DNA of 64,000 nucleotides from Thermothielavioides terrestris NRRL 8126. Taxonomy: Eukaryota; Ascomycota; Sordariomycetes; Sordariales; Chaetomiaceae. Below, in pieces: positions 23,405-34,278 of this stretch; the stretch's first letter is position 1; the number at the start of each line of letters is the position of its first letter. The notes below the pieces were generated by a model. It saw nothing but the letters and a program-made list of their open reading frames with translations, was not told where the DNA came from and did not search any database. The stretch lies in contig NC_016458.1 of NCBI RefSeq assembly GCF_000226115.1, positions 7,102,001 to 7,166,000 of the forward strand. The letters run 5' to 3'. Made by a program: the position numbers and the translations under genes.

Positions 23405-25611
23405 ATGGCTGAACTTGACACGTTGGACGTTATCGTCCTGGCCGCCATCCTCATTGGGACGGTGGTCTATTTCACCAAGGGCAAACTCTGGGGCGTTACC
23501 AAGGACCCGTACGCGAGCTCGTTTGCGAATGCGAATGGCGCCAAGGCGGGCAAGACCCGGAACATCATCGAGAAGATGGAGGAGTCCGGGAAGAACTGCA
23601 TCATCTTCTACGGTTCGCAGACCGGCACCGCCGAGGATTACGCCTCGCGGCTGGCCAAGGAAGGCAAGAGCCGCTTCGGACTGGAGACCATGGTCGCCGA
23701 CCTCGAGGACTACGATTACGACAACCTCGACGCCCTTCCCAGCGACAAGGTCGTCATGTTCGTGCTGGCAACCTACGGCGAAGGCGAGCCGACAGACAAT
23801 GCGGTCGACTTCTACGAGTTCATCACCAGCGAGAGCCCGTCTTTCTCTCTCGACAACGACCCTCCCCTCGGAAACCTCAACTACGTGGCCTTCGGGCTGG
23901 GCAACAACACGTACGAGCACTACAACTCCATGGTCCGCAATGTCAACAAGGCCCTGCAGAAGCTCGGCGCCCACCGCATCGGAGAGGCTGGCGAGGGCGA
24001 CGATGGCGCTGGCACCATGGAGGAGGACTTCCTGGCTTGGAAGGACCCCATGTGGAAGGCTCTGGCGGAAAAGATGGGCTTGGAGGAGCGCGAGGCTGTC
24101 TACGAGCCCATCTTTGGCATTGTTGAGAAGGACGATCTGACCCCCGATGCGCCCGAGGTCTACCTCGGCGAGCCCAACAAGATGCACCTCGACGGCACCC
24201 CTAAGGGTCCCTTCAACGCGCACAACCCTTACATCGCGCCGATTCAGAAGTCCTATGAGCTCTTCAATGTCAAGGATCGCAACTGCCTGCACATGGAGGT
24301 CGACATCAGCGGCTCCAACCTGAGCTATCAGACCGGCGACCACATCGCTGTCTGGCCTACCAACGCCGGCGAGGAGGTCGACCGCTTCTTGGATATCTTC
24401 GATCTCACCGACAAGCGTCACCGTGTCATCGGCGTCAAGGCCCTGGAACCCACCGCCAAAGTGCCGTTCCCGACCCCGACCACCTTCGACGCCATCGTTC
24501 GCTACCACATGGAGATTTGCGCTCCCGTTTCGCGCCAGTTTATTGCTACGCTTGCGGCATTCGCCCCCGACGAGGAATCCAAGGCCGAGATGACCAAGCT
24601 CGGTAGCGACAAGGATTACTTCCACTCCAAAGTCAACGCTCAGTTTCTCAACATCGCGCGTCTCCTAGCCATCGTCAGCAAGGGCAAGAAGTGGACTAAC
24701 GTTCCGTTCTCGGCTCTCATCGAAGGCCTCAACAAGTTGCAGCCTCGTTACTACTCGATTTCTTCGTCCTCCTTGGAACAGCCCAAGCTCATCTCCATCA
24801 CCGCGGTGGTCGAGTCGCAGGAACTGCCCGGTCGTGAAGACCCATTCAGGGGCGTCGCGACAAACTATCTCTTGGCTCTCAAGGAAAAGCAGAACGGCGA
24901 TCCCAACCCCACGCCTTACGGTCTGACCTACGAGATCACGGGTCCTCGTAACAAGTACGACGGCATCCACGTCCCGGTCCACGTGCGCCACTCGAATTTC
25001 AAACTTCCGTCGGATCCCACGAAGCCCATCATCATGGTAGGCCCGGGAACCGGCGTGGCCCCCTTCCGAGGATTCGTCCGCGAGAGGAGAAAGATGGTCG
25101 AGAACGGCCAGGCTGTCGGGAAGACGATCCTCTTTTTCGGTTGCCGGAAATCGACCGAGGACTTCATGTACGAGAAAGAGTGGGAGGTGCGTGGTCTTTC
25201 CTCGACGTTTTTCGCTTTGCCTTCAAGAGGTTCTCTTCTTTGCTGACTGAGGTTGCAGGAGGCCAAGCAAGTCCTCGGCGACAAGTTCGAGATTGTGCTC
25301 GCGTTCTCTCGAGAAGGGCCCAAGAAGGTTTACGTGCAGCATCGCTTGAAGGAGAGGGCCAAGGAGGTCAACGAGCTGCTCGAACAAAAGGCGTACTTTT
25401 ACGTCTGCGGTGACGCCGCCAACATGGCGCGCGAAGTCAACGCCACCCTGGCGCAGATCCTGTCTGCGGAGCGGGGCATCCCCGAATCCAAGGCGGAGGA
25501 TATTGTCAAGCAGATGAGGGCAGCCAACCAATACCAGGTTCGTCTCGGTCTTGTTGCGTCTTGGCGCGGACAACCGCTAATCTTGCCCAACAGGAGGATG
25601 TGTGGTCGTGA
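23405..25611 (+). CDS. cpr1: NADPH-cytochrome P450 reductase
   Basis: Exons are 23405-25186, 25259-25537 and 25594-25611, giving 692 residues, the family's usual length. It transfers electrons from NADPH through FAD and FMN to microsomal P450s such as CYP51 and CYP61 and to other ER acceptors. An N-terminal membrane anchor is visible (VIVLAAILIGTVVYF, residues 9-23). The FMN-binding flavodoxin motif is IIFYGSQTGTAEDYA (66-80), with VLATYGEGEPTDNA further on. The FAD-domain RYYSISSS stretch follows, then the NADPH-binding GPGTGVAPFRGF (near 545) and YVCGDAANMAREV. The C-terminal exon is only 18 nt and encodes EDVWS, reproducing the typical CPR ending with its penultimate flavin-stacking Trp. 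Intron phases are all zero. It shares a 2.6-kb divergent intergenic region with the Tao3-like gene. Confidence 0.98.
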
Positions 25612-28600
25612 TACACGAAACAAGCTCCCGGTGAGTGACGACGCAGTACACGGTAACGGCGCTTGGTTGAGAGGTATAGTTAGCCATTTTGCATCCGGGC
25701 ATTCTGGGATAGAAGGAGTCAAGAGAGGGAGCTATGTCCATATCCTGTCGGGTTTACTCTCTTCTGGCTCGATTAACTAGAATAATGTCTCGTTTTTTTC
25801 TTGCCCTTTTTGCCCTCCTCCAGCTTCTTCATGTAGCAAAGGTTCCCCCGATTCTTCAGTATTGTTAACACTCCGCTGTACCTACAAGATACACCAATGT
25901 CACGGCTGGTACGCTTCAGCTCATTTGAGGCCCATGGCACTGGCCCCCCTACCACGCAAGTTCTCTCTCGCACTACGGAACACATTACGTTGTGTCTTCC
26001 ATGTCCCAGGCCCTTCATCCCATGTCCCACGTCCCGACACTGTGGCTTGCCAAGATGCCCCGCAGCGCTTTCTCCTCAAGTTCCCCTTCGCCAAATTCCA
26101 GCTGCCCCTTTCCGCCTCTCCCGAGTGGGACGCAGCCGAGCGGAAGATCTCCCGATCCGTGGTTGCCAACCGGTTGGATCAGCGGATCCTTGAAGTGAGC
26201 AACTGCATGTTTCCCCAGCATGTCTCCGAGTTTTTGTTCCCTTCTTGGCATCGACGGTACTCGTACACATGTACCTACCTTACCAAGTCGCGCAGCTTGG
26301 GATGGCAAGGCGGAAGAGCGAGCACGAACTTCGTTGCTTTTGTCGGAATTTCGAACTGTTGGAGAAGCGCAGCCCCTTGCTTCTGCCGTCCCATGAGGGC
26401 TTGACCCTTTGTTTCCTGACAGCAACTGGAGCACAAATATTCCATTCACTGTCTGTCTGGAAGCAGGGAAGCGAGGGAAAAGCAAGTGGAAGAACACTTA
26501 TCCCTGAGACAGCTACATATCTCCTTTCCTGAATCGGTACTGAGAAAACACGCTGGCTGCCCAGGACATCATGCAGATATCAAGCATGAGGCAGGGGGAA
26601 GGAGGTAGGAGGCGGGCTGAATGCAAACAGACCGCAGCCTGCAGCCTGCAGCCTGCAGACATCAAAGACGGGCTGTCATCATCTACAGGATCCAACACCG
26701 TGCAGCAACATGGTGACCGTTTGAGCGTGCTTCGTCGAGAAAGGCCATGCTCTGCGACTTCGCCATGCCAGGCGTGGGCGGGAGACCACCAAGGAATCTA
26801 ACATTCACTACACACTACGTCCCGGTGCGTGTGAGACCCCTTCTCCGCTTCCGCTGGGGCACAATGGTTCAAGGACCGCCGAGCCATGGCCCGCTCGCCA
26901 CCCCCCTCCAAGGGAACCCTGATCTGCTGTGGACTGCCTTATATGGGCTCGAAACCGACGGCCAGAAGGGAGCCAAGCCTGCAGTATCACCTCGCACAAC
27001 CCCAGATCGGTCGTCGTGCATGCGCTCGGCTGCCCACGCCGTCCCAGCAGCGCGTCCAAAAGCGGACGGGCCGGGCAAGGGGAGGCTTCTTCTTCTTCTT
27101 CCTTCCGTTTCAGACCAATCGGCGGATTCTTTGCGGGAGGCTTGAGGGCGGATGCAATGACCATCGGCCCGTGTCTTGGATCATCGAGCTGGCTGTTCTG
27201 CCTTTGCCTTTTCGTTCGCATCCCCGTGTTCCTCTCTCCCCTTTGACCCACATGTGGTTGCCCGCTCGGAAAGCCTGCCCGTGAGCGGCGATCGTGGGTG
27301 GACATGTCTCTCGCCTTAGCTTCAGACGAGCCCCGAGCTCAGTCAGTGGGTGCGCCGGTCTCTGTACTACGTACTGAAAGAGGCGCTTGGTTGCAGATTC
27401 GCCCTGCCAGTTCGCGCCACCGGCTGGTCGCATCTTCCTGATCTGGCGTCGATCCAGTCTTGCATCTTGCCTACTAAAGGAGCTTGACAGGAATCGTTGG
27501 GTCTTGTTGACGACCACTCGGCCCGTTCCTTTGTCTTTCTTTCTTCTCTGATCCTTCAGTATTCCTAGGCACCCAACACCTGCTGCAATCTTTACAGTAA
27601 TACCAATAGCTACCTCCTCCCTCCAGCGCAGGTCAGTGCGGTTGAACGACAAAAGGGGTAGTCTGGCCGAGTCTCTTGATGAGCTGATCAGTTTTCTCTC
27701 CGTCTAGTGTTAAGTTGATTTAGTCACACGTACGGCGTTTGTGGTGAAGGAGAAGAGAGAAGGTCGGCCCTTTCCCCCCTCTCCAGTGGAATGTGGAGGG
27801 CTTTCCGACTAATATGCCAGCAGTTGCCTGTTTTGTGACCATCACCACGGAGGGCCAAGCCAGCAACACCTCTCAAGGCGGAGCTTCCTTAGGAGTTGGC
27901 TCAATATTGTATTGTCTGGCCCTAATTCAGCCTTGGGGAAGGCGCTCACAAACGACCCTTGATTCAGCCGCCAAATCCAGGAAGGGGTCTACGTGCCGAG
28001 TCTTACCAGACACACTCACCCGGCTTCCCCTAGCACTTTCGTCCCTGCTGTTGTTGGGTCTGGCCGAGCAGGTCGGTTCGAACTTGGCGCAGGCCATTAT
28101 TGCCGTGCAGAGACGGAGGACAAAAGAGGAAGTAAGAAGCAAGAGGTCAGAATCACAGCATACTCAGGGTTGCGGGGTGACCAGCTGGGCCGTCGGCAAG
28201 TTGAAGCTGGGCAGCAGGAGCAGGAAGGAGTGCAGAAGGCTGGAAGCTGGCCCAGGTCAGAGAAGGTGCCCCGGCCTTTACTTGCTGTGGTTGGTGCAGG
28301 AAACTCAAGCGTTGGAAGGCAGCCGAGGTAACACGCCAGGTCTGTCTGAAATCTGAAGTCTCGTCGGGTCACAATCTGCCCTGGGAGCCGCGCCTACCTC
28401 ATTTCGGGCAACTACCCGGGCAGTTGTTCCTTTCCTTCGACTAAACCGCACTCCTCCAGGACCGAGCAACTCCTCCAAACCACGATATCAAAGCAGCCAC
28501 GAGCTACGCCAACATACCTCTACCTAAGGTATCTTTCCTTAGCATCTAGGCGACAGGCAGCATCTCTGCTTCCTCTTGCTTCTTCGGTCCGCCAACGGTC

Positions 28601-29740
28601 AACACAACCTTCGTGAGTAGAATATCGCTTCCCCATGATCAACGTGTTGCTCTTTCTGTTTTGATTTTTCCCTCCGATAACCTCGAATTCACCTGACCTG
28701 CCATGGGCGGCCACTGCGGCAGGCACCATCCTCGCCCACCTAGTTTAGTGAGCAGGTCGCGCTCTCTGGAACCGCGCTCCTTCCTCAACTGGTTGCCCTC
28801 TTTCTGCTCCCCCGCCTGCCGAATTCAAGGCAAGAACACAGCCCGTGGTGCCTGCAATCGCGACCTGGCCGCCTTTAAGAAGCCACTCATTCTCTGGCAC
28901 AGCGATAATCTTGGATTCTCGCGGACTCTGCCACCGATCATTACAGCATCACTCCCACCCTTCCCCCGAGAGCACCCTCGGCCTCTTTCATTCAATCTTG
29001 CTGATAGCTTGACCCATCTTCTTACTCCCCTCTCACTCGCTTGCATTCGGCTCTTTGGTACTAACATTCTCCATCGTGGTTGAGCGGTTCGATCTTCGGT
29101 CTCTCGCTGTCGACTTGGAAGCATTGCTGTGACTCTGCGCCACCGCTTGACCGAGATCATTTTGGAGGTGAGTCCACACGTCAACAGCTGCCGGCTGGCG
29201 AGCTCTGCCGGCCGGTGAGAACGCGTTTTTCTCTGCCGAAAAATTTCTTTGATCTTGCGATTGCTTCCTGCGTCTTGCATTCTGCGTTCTTCGTCCTCTC
29301 CGCCAACCCCTCCCACTCAATGACCATCACCAATACGTACTTTGGCCATCACGTATCTCTCGCCTCTATTTGATTTTTGCGACCTCATATTGCAGCTCCG
29401 GTGTTGTCTCCCCCTTCCCTGCTGACTCGCCTCGTCAGAGAAGTCGCCGTCTGCCCCGAAACTCTGCCACTTGAGCAAGGTGCGTACTGGCTGCTCTGGG
29501 TGCCTCTCCTCCTCCTCGCCACGACATCATTGCTGCAATACTTGTTTCTTCGGGCTTGTTGGTGTTGGACACAAATGCACTGTCGAGGCTGGTTCTATTG
29601 GAGCGATTTTCATGGTAACCCCAACTGCTTTTCGCCTGTCTATCGTTCTGCCGTTCTGCTGTCTTCCACTTGCTTGCCATCCCTCGCAGCGGAGATCGGA
29701 CAACGATTCTGACAAGGCTGCAGTTTTTCAGCCTGTACCA
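25612..29740. other. 4.1-kb region without recognisable gene, upstream of RNA-binding protein
   Basis: Neither strand gives a supported coding model; the open frames are short, low-complexity and unlike known families. The stretch from about 28700 to 29740 is CT-rich, contains several splice-site-like sequences (for example a GTGAGT near 29167 and CCCTCGCAG near 29688) and may be a long, spliced 5' leader of the RRM gene. A small 7-bp tandem repeat (GCAGCCT) lies at 26634-26657. The region could also host non-coding transcripts, which the sequence alone cannot show. Confidence 0.5.
26634..26657. repeat. 7-bp tandem repeat (GCAGCCT), about three units
   Basis: Three and a half perfect heptamer units, each containing CTGCAG, in non-coding DNA. 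Confidence 0.65.
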
Positions 29741-31749
29741 ATGACCATGACTCACTATCGCGCGGCCACTACTATGGCTTCCGACGTTGGAAATAATCGC
29801 CACGCCTCCTATCCGGCCTACTTGGGCGCTCAGCTGGGCAGTGCCCCCCAGCATGATGTCTCGGCTTCCCATGGTCAGCATGTTGCCCACCACTCGGATG
29901 CCATGGGTGCTGTGATGAATCAATTCAGCACCCTCGCCCTTCCAGCCGGTCCTGGCATGCCCGGCGGTTCGAGCTTGTCTCAGATTCAGGCTCACCATGC
30001 CTACTGTGCTCCGCAGGAGCAGGCTGTGGCTTACCAGGGATACTCACTTCCGCTGCACCTCGGAATCGGCCCCGAGGCGGCCTATTCCTTTGGAGTGTCC
30101 GGTCAATACCCGGTTCAGAGCGGCTTCGCGCCCCTGCCTGTTCCTTACCATGCCATGCCTTACACGCCGGGCCGCGTCGCTTCTTATGCTGACCGCAGCA
30201 GCGAAGTCCCTGGGCTGGAGAACCGCCGGGGCTCGTATTCAACGACGGAGTCCACCCCCGCGACTCCCTTCTTTGGCAGCGCTTCGGACCGAGGCGGCGC
30301 CTCCCGGGTCGCCGTCTTCCGTTCCAGCTACACCACCCCGTCTCCGGAGCAGGTCGTGCTGCCCAAGGCTTCTCAGCCCATTGACGAGGAACTCCTTGCG
30401 CTGCTCAAGCAGGATCCGCCGATTCCTCAAGCGGTTCCGGCTGTTTTCACTCCCCCCAGCCACACCAAGTCCATCGAGCAGTGCCTGGAGAATAGAATCC
30501 AGGGTAACCGGAACGTCTACATTCGCGGCCTGCATCCCACGACGGACGACGACCTCCTGCACCGATATGCATCTCGCTTTGGCAAGGTCGAGCAGAGCAA
30601 GGCCATCATCGACACCTCCACAGGGGCTTGCAAAGGGTGTGTACCACGTGATTCTCCTTCTTCAAGTCTGAGCCGGCGCTGACAATCTCGCAGGTTCGGA
30701 TTCGCCAAGTTTGCCGACGTGCGCGACTCCGAGAAGTGCATTCGGGGCTTCTATCACCTTGGCTATGAGGTCGGCTTCGCTCGGGTAAGTCGCAGTCTTG
30801 CGAGAGTTGTATGACCTGTCAACAGCTGACAAATTTCCCAGGAGAGCTTCAATGCCAGGCTCAAGGCTGAGGGCGATGATACATCGACCAACCTGTATCT
30901 GTCGAACCTTCCAAAGCGCTTGAACGAGTCGGTGAGTCGTGTACTGGCGGGATGTTGAAGTCGCCGACGTCTAACTCTTTCAAGGAACTGAATGCCATTT
31001 TCGCCGGTTACCATGTTGTCTCCAGCAAGATCCTGCGCGACAGCATGGGCAACAGCCGTGGTGTCGGGTTTGCTCGGTGAGTTTGCTGAATCGTCCATGT
31101 CCGAAATCCATGCCGGCGCGTTTTTCCCTGACACTAGACCAGGTTCGAGACCCGCGAAGAGTGCGAAGATATCATCAAGAAATACCACGGCGCTTCGATC
31201 GGCGAAGAGGGCATGCTGATGCAGGTCCGTTATGCGGATACGCCGGCCCAGAAGGAGCTGAAGCGCATCACCGCCGAGCGTCGCCAGTTCCGAACCAACG
31301 AGTACAACATTGGGGCCTACGGCACGGCTGATGTCGGTATCCATCCTACCATTTACAATTCCGCCCCCTGGAACCGCCGTCCTGGAATGGGATCCGACCC
31401 GTAAGCTGCATCCCTTCTCCTGGTCTGCGAAGAAGGACCGCCAAGTCTAACCTGTGGTCAGTCTGTTCGCCCCCCGCGTGCCGGTCCGTGCCAACATTGG
31501 CAGCAGCGCGAGCGCGGGTTCGGTCACGGTCCATAGCTTGGGACATACCCCGAAGTATGACCAACATCAGTGTTTCCGGGCGGCTTTCTGAGCATCCCTA
31601 CTAATATCCACTACAGGCAAAGCATGCAGGCCCCCGGAACGGCGTCCTCGGAGGATGGCTTAGCCAACGACAGTGCGACTGTTGTTGACTCCCCGACCGC
31701 CAAAAAGGGCAGCACGCAGTCGTCGCCGGCCGTCCGAAAGGAGGCCTAG
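29741..31749 (+). CDS. RNA-binding protein with tandem RRMs (RBMS/MSSP-like)
   Basis: Exons are 29741-30636, 30694-30784, 30842-30931, 30985-31076, 31143-31400, 31462-31554 and 31617-31749, giving 550 residues. The N-terminal 270 residues are disordered and rich in Tyr, Ala, Gln and Pro. RRM1 begins NVYIRGLHPTTDDDLLHRYA, with RNP1 rebuilt over the first intron as KGFGFAKF. RRM2 begins TNLYLSNLPKRLNE, with RNP1 RGVGFARF rebuilt over the fourth intron. Both RNP1 motifs confirm the splicing. The C-terminus is Ser/Pro-rich. The tandem RRM pair resembles human RBMS/MSSP and fission yeast Csx1-interacting proteins, which bind A/U-rich RNA and influence mRNA stability. The target here is unknown. 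The start is the ATG of MTMTHYRAAT. The frame stays open upstream, but its other in-frame starts (such as MVTPTAFRLS) give an unusual hydrophobic segment. Confidence 0.9.
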
Positions 31750-32312
31750 ACGTCTTGGGCAGCTCCGTCACAACATCATGTCTATGTGGCGGGCATCGTA
31801 GGACTTTTCTGTTGGACCACCTGAGTTTCCTCATCTCCAGGGTTTGTCGCGTTGATATCGGATACTTCACTATCGTCATCTTGCTTTCTTTGCTATGGTT
31901 ATGCGGGACTCGAAATGGGCGCAAGTCGGTTTCAAGGCCAAAGTGGTTGTCAGCTCACATAATGAACTCTTCTACCATGTTGAAACAGGGCCAGAGCAGA
32001 TCTTAGGGACGGACTCTTAGCCGGTAGCGGAGGTAGTGGGTATGGGCAGCCACCAAAAAGGAACTCTCTTTGTACTTTGTTCAGCATTCCACTGATGCTT
32101 GGGCCGTCAGTTATTGAAGCCGAGCATAACAGTATCGATCAAATGGAAGAAACAGTGCCACTTGTGTGAGTTCGGGTGCAATGGGATGTCCAAGGGAGCA
32201 AGTCTTCATCTTCAAAGAGAGGTGGGAATGGGCAGGGGCGACTGGGAGTGCAACAATGCGACGGCAGCAAAAAAGGGTGGTTACGTAGTAGATTCAACAG
32301 GGTTCGTTGTAT
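31750..32312. other. Tail-to-tail intergenic region (RRM protein / RIO2)
   Basis: The 3' flanks of two convergent genes. No supported gene or repeat is visible. Confidence 0.6.
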
Positions 32313-33658
32313 TCATGTCCCATCATTGATTGTTAGTTTCTGCATCTGCAATCCCTCCCCGTTTTCGAGCACTGGAACATGATCGCCAATGATAACATGG
32401 GACCCCTCACCCTCACCCTCGCCATCACGTCCATCGTCTTCCTCACTCGTGGTCCCTTCCTCCCCAGACTCGTCCTCCTCCAAGTCCTCCGAGTCCGAGT
32501 CGTCGGCATCACCATTCTTAGCACTGGCCTGCTGCTGCTGCTCGCGAATCGCGGCCTCCAAGTCCTTGGCCATCTTCTTGGTGAAGCCGGACGCCTCGAC
32601 GGCGGCGTCTAGCCTCCTCGCGCCGCCGCGCCCGACCGTCTTCTTGGCGTCGGCGAAGAAGGGCCCCGGGGCTGTGCTCTCGAAGTGGAAGCGCCGGGCG
32701 AAGAAGCGCTTGATGCAGGCGACGTCGCGGTCGAAGTACATCTCGGCGTTGGGGTGGTCCATCGAGACCATCTGGGGGAAGTCGATTAGGATGGGGGTGA
32801 GGGTGATGGTGGTGGCGGGTTGGTCGGCGTCGGGGTCCGGGTCGGCTTCGATTTTGTCCTCGCGGATGAGAATGTTGAACTCGTTGAAGTCGCCGTGGAT
32901 CAAGCCGTGCTGGGCCAGCCGGAGGATGAGCGCGATCAGGTCGGCGTAGAGGCTGGCCGGGTCCGGGACGGACGAGATCTGCCGCAACAGCACCGCGTCG
33001 ATCAGGCTCATGACGATGGTGTGCCGCGACTGGGCGATCGGCTCGGGCACGGGGAAGCCTTCCTCGCGCAGGGCCTGCATGAAGGCGTACTCCTTGATGG
33101 CGGCCAGCCGCGAGAGGTACATCCAGGAGCCCGACGCGCGGTTCTTGAGGTAGTCGCGGTTTGCCTTGACGGTGCGGAACGAGATGCGGCCGAGCCGGTG
33201 GATCTTGAGCACCTTCTGCGTGCCGCGGTCGTCGGCCACGACCATGATGTCGCTCTCCTTGCCGACGCCGATGCGGCTGCCGACGCTGTAGACGTGCTTG
33301 CGCGCGGCGTGGGTGTGCAGGGCCAGGTAGTCCAGGCCGCCGTAGGTCAGCCGGTAGCCGTCGTACTTCGCCTCCTTCACGCGCGCGATCAGGCCGGCCT
33401 TGGCGAGGGCCGAGATGGACTTGTGCACGCCGCTGGCGCCGCCCTTGAGCCGGGCGATCTTCTCGATCAGGGGGGTCGGCACGATCTCGTGGTTCTTGCT
33501 GCCCATCTCTACCTGTGGGAACAAGGAGGTTCGGCCGATGGTGTTAGTGGGGCGCAGGCCGAGATGAGAGTCGGGAAGGGGGAGGGAGGACGAACCGCGG
33601 TCAGCACCCGCCAATCCTCCGCCGTTAGATGGCGCATCGCCCTGGTGTCTAACTTCAT
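32313..33658 (-). CDS. rio2: Atypical serine/threonine kinase/ATPase RIO2
   Basis: Exons in transcription order are 33658-33596 and 33512-32313, giving 420 residues. RIO2 binds pre-40S ribosomal particles and is needed for cytoplasmic 18S rRNA maturation. The N-terminal winged helix is visible (MRHLTAEDWRVLTAVEMGSK across the intron, then VPTPLIEKIARLKGG). The RIO kinase core follows. The glycine loop is GVGKESDIMVV (from residue 103), the ATP-lysine lies in VLKIHRLGR, the catalytic loop is HGDFNEFNIL near residue 225, and the metal-binding motif is IDFPQMVS near residue 264. The C-terminal 100 residues are very acidic (Asp/Glu/Ser-rich), as in fungal Rio2. The intron (83 nt, GTTCGT...CACAG) is phase 0. 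The start is the first ATG giving the conserved MKLD beginning. It shares a 620-bp divergent promoter region with RPN1. Confidence 0.97.
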
Positions 33659-34278
33659 GGTCACGAATTTATGCAGGGAAAGCGGAGCAGCGAAGATGGC
33701 GGATGTTGCTGCGGCTTGGCCTGGGTGTTGTTGCTTCGGTTCCAAAACCCTGCCTCTTTATGACGGTGTAAGTGAGCAGCCCCTCCAACTCAGCCCACCA
33801 AAAATTCCCGGAGAAGGAGTTCGATAAGATGCAGGTTCCGATAAGCAAGGGTCCTGTGGACTCCCCGCTGGGCCCTGTCCAAGTGCTGTGGGGCGGAGAG
33901 CGGAATTTGTATGCGCCGAAGTTGGCAAGGGGACCAGGGCGGGCAAAGCTCGGTGGGGCCCTGACCGCTGGTTGGGCGCCTCGCCTTCAGGCGGCAAGCA
34001 GCATCGCGTAACCAAGCTGCCTGCCTTGCACACCCGAATTTGCTAAGCTTCCAGGTCCGTCAGTTTCCCAGCTCACCCACCACCCCCACGATAACAAACC
34101 GTGAACCCGCATCATTAGCTCGACTGAAACGCCACGACCGACATTGAAGAGGATCAATCCCCGCAGCTTCCAGCGATAATAACCTCAGCTCGACAGCCGG
34201 CTTGCCGCCCGCTTGAACAAGTCTCGCCGGGCCATCTCCCCGCATTCAGCTCGAGCGCTCGAGACACCGGAATTGACC
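33659..34278. promoter_or_regulatory. Divergent promoter region, RIO2 / RPN1
   Basis: About 620 bp separate the starts of two divergent housekeeping genes and must hold both promoters. I looked for the proteasome control element GGTGGCAAA and did not see it. No gene is supported inside. Confidence 0.55.

Noticed and set aside
22916..24625. 569-codon minus-strand frame
   Set aside because: It is the mirror of the P450 reductase exon, which carries all family motifs on the plus strand.
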